From Peltaster fructicola (taxonomy: Eukaryota; Ascomycota; Dothideomycetes): a stretch of DNA of 64,000 nucleotides. A program made the position numbers and the translations under genes. The first letter of the stretch is position 1. Each line of letters opens with the position of its first letter. Below the pieces are notes generated by a model. That model worked only from the letters and a program-made list of their open reading frames with translations. It did not search any database and was not told the DNA's origin. Positions 18,437 to 29,337 of this stretch are shown here, piece by piece. The stretch covers positions 2,667,501 to 2,731,500 of the forward strand of contig CP051140.1 of the NCBI GenBank assembly GCA_001592805.2. The letters run 5' to 3'.

Positions 18437-21400
18437 TCAGTCAAAGTCCTTAGCCTTCAGTAGTCGACCGCTAAGCATAGTCCCAATGTGTGTGAAGCCG
18501 ATGTCCATCCCATGATGGCGTATATCGCCAAGGAAGTGCTTCAGGAATGGAATAGGCGACCATCTATTGTCGAGCTTGCTGCCCGGGCTCGCATCAGCAC
18601 GATAGTAGAACCCATCAGGCGATGTCATCTCGAACGCATTAGGGGGAGCAGATGACATCAGACAGAGGAAGCTGGCCGTGTCTTCATACGCTGCCTTGGC
18701 TGGGAACCAGAGACTGCCACCGAAGAGCTCCAGCTGCGTGCGCAGTCGTTGAGGCACCTGGCGTTGTGGCTCACCTGGAGGCTGCATGAAGTCCAGCTTG
18801 TCGAAGTGATGGCCGCCGAGCTTGTGGCATGGGGCCCACATGTGCATCCGCACTGTCACTCCCACCTCCTGCTTCATGACTCTTAGCTTGGACGCCTCAT
18901 TCTCTGTGATGAGAATGAGTGCATCCACCACATTCGCACCGTGCTGCAGGACGCTGACAACGTAGAGCACTTGGCGCTCGATCCATGTGAGGTCGACAGG
19001 CTTGGCAGATTCGATTACTGGAGCGCCAAAGTCTTTAGAGACATACAGGAGATGATCTTCATCTCTGCACAGCAGCTCTGTGTCGTATTCGTAGGCAGCA
19101 GCAAGCTGACGGAGTTGTCTGAATGCCGGCACAAGTTCTGCTTTTGCTGGTCTAACCTCACCCTTCACCCACAATTTCACAATGCTCTCCTGAAGGGTGT
19201 GCTCTCGTGGCTCTGGCTCACGCCCTGTCCCAGTCTGACGCTCGTGCTGATGCTGCTGTTCCCGCTGAACCTCGTGCTCACGTTCCCTTTCGTGTTCGCC
19301 GAAGACTTGCTTGTCAAGCGACCCCAACCGAAGATAGTCCTCAAGCTTGTTCTGAATGCTCTTTGCCAGGGACAATTCGGCAGCACAAGAACCGCTGAGG
19401 AACTGTGATAGTGATTGTGAACCATCACCATATAGATCTGACAAGCTCTGCTTCTCTTCCTCACACAGATGCGCTTGCCATGGGATAGTGGGAGTGTCTT
19501 CAGGCGTCTCGAGGTCGTAGACATGACGGAGCCGGAAGTGCTCCGTCTTTTCCGCAAACCGCTTGCCCTGGGTCGCCCATTGAACAACACAGTCCTTGAT
19601 CTCGGAGACTGTGTTCATGATTGTCCAGTGTACAAGGTCAACAATCGCCAGCTGCTCTGACTCTCCGAGAGCCAGCATGATTCGGTACTGTATATCTCGT
19701 GGAACGCAGAAAGTCAATCGCTGCCCTTGAGCAAGCTTTCGCATACGCATGCAACCTGTTCCTTCAGTTAGTGAATGTACAACTCGGATGTCGTCAACCT
19801 ACCTTGCATAAGCTTGTCTTTTGACAGGTTGTTCCCTACAGTTACGGCAGCTCGGTAGTTGTTAGGTAGCTTGATGTCAGTACCTCGAGTATGTGCCTCA
19901 TCAAGAAAGACCAAGCACGACCCGGTGCGTGACAAGTATGGAGATTCGCGTAGGTCTTCGATCAATCCGGCTGTGTCGACGACGTATAAGCGGTCTTCGT
20001 CATTGACATAGATGGCAGCTTGCTTGTCCTGACGGATCAAAAGCCACGCTCTGGCCACGTCAAGATTGCTACGGTCAAGGAAGAGTGCACCAACATCAAG
20101 GATTACTTCAACTGACGGTGTCAGTGCACAGATGGTCTCCAGTAGCTCTTGCGAGTCGGTGGCATCTGAACGAAGAGACAGTGCGGCCAATTGGTTCGTC
20201 TCCTCCAGCACATGGCCAAGTACCAAGGCATCGGTATGCTGGAGTTCGTTGGGTACTTGATGCTTCAAGCTGAAAGGGAAAAGCTCTCTTCTGTCTCGTG
20301 TACCACTGAAGCCTCGAGTCACAGCTCCTTTGACCTTGCCCAGGTCCCAGCCCGAAACACAGAGCTTCTCGTTGTATGCACGTAGTTCCTGTACAAAGAC
20401 AACATTCGCAAGAAAGAAGTCGATAACAGGAACAGCATAGCGGAAGTGAGGCCAAATCTTGTCGAGTTCTTGATCATCCGTGATTCTGCTGACACTGGAG
20501 ACAGTAGAATATTCTTGTGGAAAAGCATCTGCGTTCTGCAGCCATGTTCGGTAGATGATCTCTGGTTGGTAGTGTTGGCTCAGTAACTGCAGTGCCACTA
20601 GCAGTTGGTCCTTGGACAAGCCGCTGTTGTAGTACGACAGGGAGGTCAATAGGATGATGACTTCCGGATTGCTGTAGTCCGACCGAGGGCTGGGTCGATC
20701 CTTGGCTATGTAAGGCACAGCTAGACTTGTGTGCGGAGTCCTGCTGCTCGTGAGGCCATAATTGACACGAACCCGCTTGCCAAGAAGAGTCATTCTCAAT
20801 GTGCCGTTGGCCACGAGTCCATGGAGAAGTAACAAACCTGGGTGATCGGGTCTAGGAACTTTCTCCTCGAGAATTGACATGATTGCCTCGAGACCAGTAC
20901 GGTCAGCGGTGGTATTTGTGATCCACTCAACAACTCTACGACGCTCATGCTCGTCCAGCCACTCATTCATAGTAGCGAAGATGTCTGACGACAAAACTGT
21001 CTCGATGGTCTTGGCAATAACGAGGTTCGCCACATCAGGGTCGAGAATCTGGATCTCAGGATATCGGCCAGGAGTTTTGGACACCAGAATTTTCTGCGGC
21101 ATGGTCTCCTGGATTGCGACAGATACTGAAGCAAGAGCTCGCAGTATCGCTTGCATTGTATCCCAACGCATCTGACCGTGATCGATGGGCTGTGGTCGTC
21201 CCATGGAGAACGTAAGCTCCTGTCGAGGATCGAAGACCTCGTCACATTCATCGATGATGAAGGATACATGGTCGTCGAAGAATGACTGTAGATCAGTGTA
21301 AGCCTCGCCTACTTCCAGATCTCCGATGATTATGCTCTCATATGCCAGTAGCTGGAGACAGTTCATGTCCTCTGGATGTATAATGATCACATCATGGTCA

Positions 21401-23103
21401 CGCAAGCATGCCTGCAGCTCGTTGTGAATGGAGCGTATCTCATCGACATTGCGAGTCTCTTCGCGCGAGAAGCTCACGCTGTAGACCTTTCGACTCAATG
21501 TTCCTGAAAGCGCTGCTATGAGCATATGCTTGGTCTGATGTGCCTGCGGCTTTGGTGTGACGACGCAGGGAAGCTTTCTAGCCTTCCCAACCATCAGTGC
21601 CATGAGTGGCACAATGATCGACGTCTTGCCTTCGCCCATGTTGAGTTGTGTGACAATGTTCTCCTTGGATGCCATCAAGAATCTGGCCACGCTCATCTGC
21701 ATCGGCCGAATCGTGACGTTGACATCAATCGCCAACAGCAGATGCTCCGGATCCTCCATCTCTTCAGGACCAAGATGTGGAACGTTCGCCAGCTCTTGCA
21801 GGTAGGCATCGTAGTCCTCCTTCCGTGCTAAAGAGAGCATTCGAATAGCTCGTGATCGCTCGATGCACGCCACGCCGTAGTCTAGGAGTACACTCTTCCA
21901 CTCATCGCTGAGGTAATGCCAGTTTCGATGATGAAACTGCCGAAGCAGGAGATCAGGACAGATCGTGGGCCATCTTGGTGGTAGCATCTGCGTCGAGTGT
22001 TGATGAGAGATCGTTGCATGAATCATATTAAACATGTCCATCATGCGCTGCTCACAAAGCTGTTTGAGCTCAATCAGAAGATCAAGATCAACGACATCGG
22101 CTGTGACAGACATCGATATCTCGTGGTCAGCAAGCGCGCGCATGCTGTCTTGTAAGACCGGAATGTAGCGCTCTAGCAGCTTATTGTGTTGTGCCGAAGT
22201 TTCGAGCCTGCGAAGCAGCACTGTCAAGTTCTGCATATCAGCTCTGCGACTGCCGTCCATGTTTCGTGATTGAAGGCTGTTCTCGATTTGGCCGATGCGA
22301 TGGTTCGGTGTTAGAGTGGGCGCCGGGCAATCGAAGGGTCCTTTGAGCTTGACGGTTGGGGTGTTTGCTTTGGCAGCAGGCATGGAGACGTCTGGACAAG
22401 TTCCACCTTGCTGTGGCATGACATTGCTCTCGACAGGCCGTGAGAGGGCGAGAAGTCGACGAAAGTATTCACCAAGTTCGCCATTGTTCCTGCAAGACTG
22501 CTCTAACTGTCTCAGATTCTGTAAGACTTGGTCCGTATGAATCATTGCAACTTCCTCTTGCGTGAATGACAACCTCGAGCCCACTCGAGTCACCTGCCTG
22601 ACAACTTCTTCCACAAGCCTAGCAGTTAGGCTGTATCGATGCTTCGATGCTCCGACCACGATGTTCTCGATGTGTTGTGTCATTGGTGCGAATCGATGAG
22701 ACGGGTAGAAGATTGGTGCTTGCGGCTGAGGGATTTGTGCTACTGCTGGATTCAACAGAGCAAGCTCCAAGAGTCGGTAAATTGAGTTGACGTGGTATTG
22801 ATTCATTGATAGGACGGAGAGCCACATTCTCGCGGCCCACCATTGACTTCCAGAACGAGCCCTTGCTAGGATCTGGAGAATCGGAAGTAGATTTTGCTTG
22901 ATGTGACGCCAGACTTCTTCCTCGAGCAGAGAGGCATCGTAAGTGAAGAGAGACATCGAGGCGTCTTCTTCAGAAGACACGTCAGCTGCAGGAAGTAAAG
23001 GGTGTTGGCCATGATCTCTGCCTGTCAGATGCTCTGCTGTGCAAAGCTCACGCCAAAGCTCCCACACGGCTTCGTTCGGGCTGTATACTGGTGGTTCCGC
23101 CAT
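18437..23103 (-). CDS. DUF3638/DUF3645 protein, C-terminal half of a giant P-loop/helicase-like family
   Basis: Minus strand, complement(join(18437..19755,19803..23103)), 1539 residues with one 47-nt intron (gtaggt...acag) that restores KLMQGCMRMRKLAQGQ. It carries the hallmarks of the fungal/eukaryotic DUF3638-DUF3645 family: TQLNMGEGKTSIIVPL (Walker-A-like, codons at about 21622-21645), FIIDECDEVFDPRQEL (Walker-B-like, about 21237-21254) and LVFLDEAHTRGTDIKLP (DUF3645, about 19876-19902), arranged like a SecA or SF2-type motor. Some members are annotated as ubiquitinyl hydrolases, but the biochemical role is poorly established. Members are normally single proteins of about 3000 residues with an N-terminal DUF6606; here that part lies directly upstream, separated by 420 non-coding bases. 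ATG23103 opens the frame, so this half could be translated alone, or be an exon of a longer gene. Confidence 0.85.
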
Positions 23104-23523
23104 GCTGTATCATTGAGGTGTACTCCCCGGTGATCGTTGTAGCAACAATTTCGATCGTGGATGGTGGACACGGCCAAGTAGTTGAGCATGGTGCGGACAA
23201 GATTCGAAAAAGCCCGCGAGCCCACAATCTCTACGTTCGTTCTGTTTGCGAATGCACGACGCGTGCAGATTGACTCGAGTTTCACGTGGGAGCACACGGA
23301 CCAGGGAAGATTCTAGTAAAGAAAGTTCTCGTGCCAAGCAGGCTTTGACCATATGAAAGAGGAAGCTACATAGTAGTCGATAGAAAAATGTAAACTTACA
23401 GCTTTCGAACACTCTGCTTATCCTACCGCGTCTGTCGCCTTGTCCGAAGACTTCTACATTGGTTAGGCTAACTTCAGGTTCGTGTTCATGCATGCACTTC
23501 AGCTCGGACGAGGAATCGTACAT
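23104..23523 (-). other. 420-nt non-coding break inside the DUF3638 family alignment
   Basis: Family order runs almost directly from the segment ending at 23524 (VLYDRQGGLVMHQEDMEY, then SITATVRRLL) to the segment starting at 23103 (SPNEAVWELW). Between them none of the three minus-strand frames encodes anything resembling the family. I find no splice pair that joins the two frames in phase near the edges; the acceptor-like GATACAG just before ATG23103 has the wrong phase for the nearest GT donors. It could be an inserted sequence, an unusual intron with distant splice sites, or an acquired promoter and terminator after gene fission. I saw no terminal repeats. Confidence 0.5.
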
Positions 23524-23886
23524 TCAACCCAATAGTCGGCGTACTGTTGCTGTGATCGAGTTGATGTCGTAGGCAGCTGCAGACTTAGAGCGGGACGTGT
23601 ACTCCATGTCTTCTTGGTGCATTACCAGACCACCTTGACGATCGTAGAGAACCTTGTCGGACCGTCGAAGCACATCGCGCTCCAATAGCAGGCGTTCTGA
23701 AGCTTTGTCTGGGTCGTCCATGACGCCAAGCTCGATCAACATCGTCAAACCGCCGAGCTTACCACGACGAAGCCAGCCAAGCCGCAACTCATCCAGCAGC
23801 AGATGAAAGTCTGATATCTGCGACAAGAAGTTCACATCCTGAGACCATTGCACAGTCTGCTGACCAGGTAAAGGTCGAGGATAGTA
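23524..23886 (-). pseudogene. Orphaned middle piece of the DUF6606-DUF3638 protein
   Basis: These 121 codons are in the same frame as the large upstream coding region but lie beyond its TAG (23887-23889). Translation reads YYPRPLPGQQTVQW, then SERLLLERDVLRRSDKVLYD and RQGGLVMHQEDMEY, which matches conserved family signatures around YYP-HL-x-x-MQ-x-V-x-W and the LYDRHGG motif. It is therefore genuine family sequence that is no longer joined to either half without readthrough or splicing. No intron with a length divisible by three spans the stop, and a 34-nt GT-AG segment there would break the frame. It ends at a TGA (23524-23526). Confidence 0.65.
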
Positions 23887-26800
23887 CTACCTCAACGGTG
23901 TGAAGAGTGCAATGCTCGCCAAAAGCTTCTGATCATCAGGCGAGATATCCTGCAAGGCTCGTATACGCGCCGAGTCTAGCCAACGGAGTGCCATCTCTGT
24001 GCCCGTGCAACCCGTGAGTAGGTCAGCCTGGTGGTAGCTGCTGCGCGCATGTGTGAATGCGAGGTAGAGTATCGCCCGCACATCCGGCTCGACTGGCTGA
24101 AGGCGACCAAGAGAGCGATCGACAGTATAGAGGTGCATTCGTCGGATGGGTGGTGGTGGCAAGCCGTTTGGAGAATCCTCGACAAGCACAAGCCACTCTG
24201 CGCCGTCGTCATCTTCCAAGAGCAACTTTTGAGGGTAAGAGAGAAGCGACAGCAGAGGCTTGGTACTGATATGTTGTCCTGGAAAATCCAGTGACATGAT
24301 CTGTATCTTGTCTGCAGCTGTGACTCTGATGCTGAAGCGCATCCTCGGAACATCGACAATGCGAACAACGACTCCAGTGATAGACCCATGGAGTGGACGA
24401 GTCACGACAACGCATCCTGGTCGAGTGATCCTTGAGAAGATCTTGACAAAGGTGTCTCGGAAAGGCGACATCATAGGAGCAACAATGTCACCATCACCAT
24501 TCTGAAGACTTCGGCCTCGTGGTGACGATGCTGAAAGCACCCACTTTGTCGTGCCGAAGGCATCATCAAGTGCGCAGAAGTGGATTGTGCCATCGGCAAC
24601 ATCAAGCCAGTGCACGAAATTGTTGATGAATGGATTAGGATAGAGCCCGATCATAATGCTAGGATCCAGAAGTTCGAAGCTTGATGTGTCCGTAACTCGA
24701 CGTAAGATGAACTCTTGTCTGGGAGTCCTGCCGAATTGGAGACGCCACCCTTTGTGAAGATGTAAGCTTTGGAAGTCGAGGCCACTGGTAGTGTCGGAGA
24801 TGACATCGAAGCTGGAGTTCCCAAGCACACGCTGGTACAACCTATGCGCGCTAAACCAGGTAGGCAATCGTCCCAGTGGCTTGTTGTTGACGAACAACTC
24901 TCCTGTGAGAGGACTCAGGTCCACTGTGATACCGAGTCTAGCAGTGGTATAATGATGCACTGTGCTTGACTCACGTTCGTGTCGGGCGAGGTCAACCCAT
25001 GTGCCAGGTACTGGGAAGCCATGAAAGAAGTGTCCCACAGCTTGATCCCAGAATTGCGCGGACTGCTCTGTCGGCACAAGGATAGGGAGAAGACGCCACA
25101 GCAGGCGGGTGTATCGATTGTACAGTATGTTCGTGATCTCATCATGAGTGCGAAGAGAGCTGCGCTCCTGGAATAGCAAGATCATGCAGCTCAGGATGAG
25201 TGCAATGTTGTCGTTCTTGTGAACGAGGGCCTGCAGATTGCGTTGCACATCGAAAGTCATCAGCACGAGTAGTGCAGTGCGAACTGATTGCCCTAGACGG
25301 GACGATGAAGCAGGCACTGACTCGAGTAGTTCCACGAGCCAGCCGAACGTGATTTTGCGAGCTCTGCTCAGGAGTATTTCGCACGCAGTGCCCACTCTGG
25401 TGTCGTTGCAGCAGTCAGTGATGCGGGTTGCTGCGCCGATGAGAAACGCCATCGCGTTGAACGCTTCCTTGTTTGACTCGATCCTCGACAGATGCTCTTG
25501 AAGGACACTTACGAATTCCCACGCAAGTTGATACTGCGACAGTTGAGCACCGGGGACTCGCAAGGGAGTGTTTCCGGGGCGTCTTCGTGGTTCCATTGGG
25601 TGCCCGCCTCCATACAAGCATTGCATGAAGACCAGTACAACCTCCTCATTGTTGAGATCAAAGCCTTGTCCCTTGATCGATTGTACCATGCGGACCAGTC
25701 TAGTATCATATGCCTGGAGGTGTGCATACAAATGGAGTAGCTCGTGCTGCATGATACCTGGGAGGTCTGGCATGGTGTGTGCCTGAAGTGCATTATGGTC
25801 CGGGTGCCGCGTGATTACCTCCGGGAGAACCACTGGCTGGAGCCGTTTTGTAGCGACTGCATGCCCACACACGTCCTGTACGTACGAGCTGCAGTAAGTT
25901 GCGATTGGCTGAGTCCAACTCACCCTGTCTATCACACGATACAGAAATCCGTTCTCGGCGATTAGATCTCGTTGGACAGATTGCGCGACTCGGACTGCAC
26001 GGCGGTGAGAGAGAGTCGTTGCTTTGGTCGTCGAGGCCAGTCCTAGCCGCTGGTATAGCGGCGGTTCCACAAAATATTGAGCCAAGAACGGATCATCTTT
26101 CAAGTGAAAGGCCTCGCGAACCGGGATCTGATAGCCATAGGTATCCTTGAAGACATCGTTCTTCATGATCTGGGTCGCTTCCCGCCATGCTGCTGGAATT
26201 GTCTCCATCTGTAGTCCGTAGACTACTTTCTGTGCGTCCAAAGACAGACTGGGCAGCGACACCTCGAATCGATCGATGGTAATCAGTTCAAGCTGCTCCA
26301 AGTCGAAGCATGTTTGGCAACCAGCTCGTGGCCTATCGTGCATACGACGATGCTCAGGGCTATCAAGTCGTTGACGATCAGCTATCAGCTGCTGCTTACT
26401 AGCTTCGAGTTCATCGAGCTTCGCCTGGCGTCGAAGGGCGTCTTGCTCCTGAATATGACGCAACAAGCCTTTGTGCTTGTCAGATGCATTGAATAACTTC
26501 ACGGAGAAACTGTTCTCATCCATGGTGCGGTCGAGCACAGCGTCATATGGCAGAGTATCTTGCTCTCGAGTCAAGAGATGCTCCTCTGCCGCATGCAAGC
26601 GATGCTCTTGCTCGACCGTGACCGTCAACAGGTGCTGAAGTTGGGCGCTGAAGATGCCGGTCGTGTATTGTCTAAGGACAGGGTGCAGCACCACGGCAGC
26701 TTTGTCAAGTTCAATGAACAAACGAACACAGTTGAGCACCTTTCGTGACTGGCTTTGCGGGTCTCCTTGGTAGAGCCTTGAAGCGATTGCGTTGTAGCGG

Positions 26801-28218
26801 CCCAAGAATTGAACCAATACGACACAGGAGTCTGGTCCATGTAGCTCGACAGCGGCCCAATCAACCAGGTGGTTGTCTAGCCAGGCCTCGACCATCCCTA
26901 GTGCTATGCTTTGCATGTGACCCGCAAGGAATCCGCCTTCTGCATCATAGAAGTCATCGAGTGAGGGTAGCGCTTCCGGGTTGAGAGCTCGAACTCCGGC
27001 AAGCCGCTGCGAGGGGCTGGCGTTGGAATGTGACTGTCGTGCTCGTGAAGTTGTGATCTTGTTCTCGAGTCCAGAGTCTTGGATGCGCATGGTATCATTG
27101 TCAAAGGTAGCACCAAGGTCGGAGAGGTCGAAGTTGTAACGATCGACATGTTGTTGATGATTTCCGTTCGAGTGCAGCACCTGAAGTTTGGGTAACAACA
27201 AGGAATCGATCTTTGCAACCTCTGTAGGCGGGAGCATGCCTTGGAGCTTCGCCAGTCTGCCGGCGATCTTCTGATGCATCCCATGGAGCCATGTGGAATC
27301 CCAAGACGTCTCGTAGGCCTGACTGTACACTCCGACCATAATGGCGATCATCAACCGCTTGTAAAGAAGTAGCGCAAGCTCTTCGCTGTACATGCAATGG
27401 CTCAGAGTGAGTTGCATGCTGACGCGGAACAGGAGCCAAACTGGTGATCGTCGCCAGGGAAATCGTGAGTTGTTCCACATGACTTCCTCGCGCGTGTGCT
27501 TCTCGATCTTGCCTTGAGCATGTGCTGTGCTTGACATGCCTTGGACGAAGCCAGCCAGCCATCTCGTGACGAGAAACGGATGGGGCGTGTCGCGGTCCTC
27601 TACGAGACTCTGACTCGCCTTGGTGATCCTAGGCTGCATCGCTCCGACGCTCTGTCGTGCCAGCTTTGCCACAGTCGAGGTGAACGTGCTGAGAAAGGAT
27701 TCCTCGATGAAGTGAGAGATCTTCACACGACAGCTCTCATTAGGGAACGAGCGAAACAGACGTCCGTTGTTCCTATATACATCGGCATTTGGAGGCGACA
27801 GTTCGAAGCTATCGATGACAATGTCTTGATCGGCGCAGGTGAGCATAATTGCGGCATTTTGTGCGGCGATGTGAATGACGATCGATCCTCCATCCCCTTT
27901 GCTGAGCTTCATGATAGCAGCGCGGAGTTCCTGCTCTTTCACTATACAGACTCGATCTAGGTCTGTGTAGTCGTGGATTTCATGGATGCTGCGAAGCAAG
28001 TCCAAGACGCGGGTGACAGCATCGCGCTCTGTGGACGTGATCGGTGAGGCTGAGAAGTCATGAACGATAGCCATGAGGGATGTGAGTACCTCTGACTCAA
28101 CTGCGGCTGTTCGTTGTCCCTCGGTTGGCAGGTATGAAGGTAAGAAGATATTGTATACCATCCATGAGAGGACTTGTTGCGAGAGCGTAGCGCTGTTTGT
28201 GGGCGTGTCGTCCTCCAT
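23887..28218 (-). CDS. DUF6606 protein, N-terminal half of the giant DUF3638 family, ending at a premature-looking TAG
   Basis: Minus strand, one uninterrupted exon of 1443 residues from ATG28218 (MEDDTPTNSATL); the frame is open upstream but has no better ATG. The first 500 residues match the DUF6606 N-terminal domain: VLSWMVYNIFLPSYLP, VIHIAAQNAAIMLTC, FIEESFLSTFTSTVAKLARQ, RFPWRRSPVWLLFRVSMQL. Around residue 600 a charged coiled-coil-like helix (RRQAKLDELEASKQQLIADR) precedes the family Cys pair RAGCQTCFDL and DRFEVSLPS. The end LLASIALFTPLR is followed by TAG and then, in the same frame, YYPRPLPGQQ, so the stop falls inside a conserved stretch, probably from CAG by a C-to-T change. It may still make a stable N-terminal protein; more likely the locus is decaying, or the stop is read through. 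Confidence 0.78.
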   Translation of the reverse strand: MEDDTPTNSATLSQQVLSWMVYNIFLPSYLPTEGQRTAAVESEVLTSLMAIVHDFSASPITSTERDAVTRVLDLLRSIHEIHDYTDLDRVCIVKEQELRAAIMKLSKGDGGSIVIHIAAQNAAIMLTCADQDIVIDSFELSPPNADVYRNNGRLFRSFPNESCRVKISHFIEESFLSTFTSTVAKLARQSVGAMQPRITKASQSLVEDRDTPHPFLVTRWLAGFVQGMSSTAHAQGKIEKHTREEVMWNNSRFPWRRSPVWLLFRVSMQLTLSHCMYSEELALLLYKRLMIAIMVGVYSQAYETSWDSTWLHGMHQKIAGRLAKLQGMLPPTEVAKIDSLLLPKLQVLHSNGNHQQHVDRYNFDLSDLGATFDNDTMRIQDSGLENKITTSRARQSHSNASPSQRLAGVRALNPEALPSLDDFYDAEGGFLAGHMQSIALGMVEAWLDNHLVDWAAVELHGPDSCVVLVQFLGRYNAIASRLYQGDPQSQSRKVLNCVRLFIELDKAAVVLHPVLRQYTTGIFSAQLQHLLTVTVEQEHRLHAAEEHLLTREQDTLPYDAVLDRTMDENSFSVKLFNASDKHKGLLRHIQEQDALRRQAKLDELEASKQQLIADRQRLDSPEHRRMHDRPRAGCQTCFDLEQLELITIDRFEVSLPSLSLDAQKVVYGLQMETIPAAWREATQIMKNDVFKDTYGYQIPVREAFHLKDDPFLAQYFVEPPLYQRLGLASTTKATTLSHRRAVRVAQSVQRDLIAENGFLYRVIDRVSWTQPIATYCSSYVQDVCGHAVATKRLQPVVLPEVITRHPDHNALQAHTMPDLPGIMQHELLHLYAHLQAYDTRLVRMVQSIKGQGFDLNNEEVVLVFMQCLYGGGHPMEPRRRPGNTPLRVPGAQLSQYQLAWEFVSVLQEHLSRIESNKEAFNAMAFLIGAATRITDCCNDTRVGTACEILLSRARKITFGWLVELLESVPASSSRLGQSVRTALLVLMTFDVQRNLQALVHKNDNIALILSCMILLFQERSSLRTHDEITNILYNRYTRLLWRLLPILVPTEQSAQFWDQAVGHFFHGFPVPGTWVDLARHERESSTVHHYTTARLGITVDLSPLTGELFVNNKPLGRLPTWFSAHRLYQRVLGNSSFDVISDTTSGLDFQSLHLHKGWRLQFGRTPRQEFILRRVTDTSSFELLDPSIMIGLYPNPFINNFVHWLDVADGTIHFCALDDAFGTTKWVLSASSPRGRSLQNGDGDIVAPMMSPFRDTFVKIFSRITRPGCVVVTRPLHGSITGVVVRIVDVPRMRFSIRVTAADKIQIMSLDFPGQHISTKPLLSLLSYPQKLLLEDDDGAEWLVLVEDSPNGLPPPPIRRMHLYTVDRSLGRLQPVEPDVRAILYLAFTHARSSYHQADLLTGCTGTEMALRWLDSARIRALQDISPDDQKLLASIALFTPLR

Positions 28219-28584
28219 GACCGCTACTTCGTGCGCAATGCCAGGACTGTTGTTGCTTGTGATAGAAGTCGCGACACAGAAAGGAAAGGAAGCGAAGCAA
28301 AAACGCGTGCTGAACAGATGCAAAATTTGGAGTGCGTGTCCCGCTATCACCTGTGTGTACACTCCACGTGCCAGCTACTCCGCGAGTCACAATGACGGGC
28401 ATGTCGTCGGCAGCTTCGTACGACATCCTCTTGAGGTTGACATGCTTGATGCAGAGTGCTGACAAGTCGAGGCCATAGACAAGCTCCTTCGCTTCTTAGT
28501 GAGTCTTGTCGGTCGAGTGTCTCGAGTGTGGCTGAAGTGCTTTCTCAAGGCGCTCTAGAGTATGAGCAGGGAGTAGCGCTAACA

Positions 28585-28965
28585 TCACAATGAATAGGTC
28601 GTCTCTCCACGGTCAAAGTAGCCTGACATTGACAGTGTCCTCAGCCATTTGGGCTGGTTTGCCTGCAACAATGCATGTTCGTGGGCGCCAAGCTCGCTGA
28701 GCATTCTCACTAGCAGGGTTATTTGCGACAGCAGGCGACTGGCAACATGCTTGGCGTCGGCCAACCGGGTGCCGTCATGCATAACAAAGGTTCGTGGGAG
28801 TCTTGGGTTTCCAGGGCATAGCAGCGAGGTTGGGAGCTTATTCTGCCAACAGGCATGCTTAAGCATCAGATAGCACGAACATACCAGTTGTGCGTACGGT
28901 CTGCTTTGCATACACCATGGCCATCTCGAATTCTTCGCTTGCCGGACATGGTCGAGTGAGAGCAA
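28585..28965 (-). other. Unrecognised open frame, doubtful
   Basis: It has 126 codons. The second half (DAKHVASRLLSQITLLVRML, then SELGAHEHALLQANQP) looks amphipathic and protein-like, while the first half is Cys- and basic-rich without pattern. It may be a gene remnant or chance. No promoter or splice evidence. Confidence 0.2.
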
Positions 28966-29073
28966 CAGAACTGAAGCTATCAGCTCGAGTGTCCGACAAT
29001 ACTGCTAATGGAGAGCAACAGGGCTACTGTGTCAAGAGGTCGACGACGACTTGAGGTGTCATGAATAGATCAT

Positions 29074-29337
29074 TTGAATCTTCCTCCTCTTCTAGGCCTT
29101 ACGGTCTTGTACTCGGGTTGTCCCTTTGTCGACTTCGCTACCCACGACAAGGCATTGACAGTAAGCATGCGTCGTATGGCGCAGGAGTGGCATTCGCAGG
29201 ATCGGGCTCAGGGAATCGCCGAAGTGGGAGGCGTGCCGGTGGAAGGCACAATGCCCTTCCTTGAACGACAGGGAGCCGTATACATAGCTGGTGCGAAGCG
29301 AGTACGTGATGGGAATAGTCGTTCGGCAATACGATGA
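29074..29337 (+). other. Unrecognised open frame, possible gene remnant
   Basis: It has 87 codons. The stretch SGCPFVDFATHDKALTVSMR and GIAEVGGVPVEGTMPFLERQ has balanced, protein-like composition and could be a piece of an enzyme, but I cannot name the family. The frame closes soon after, and flanking frames do not continue it. Confidence 0.22.

Noticed and set aside
23887-23922. 34-nt GT-AG segment spanning the TAG as an intron
   Set aside because: It is shorter than any other intron here and its removal would shift the frame, whereas the sequence after the stop is already in frame.
23887-28218. HELLH in the DUF6606 half as a possible zinc-protease HExxH motif
   Set aside because: A five-residue match in a 1443-residue protein is expected by chance, and no downstream metalloprotease signature was seen.
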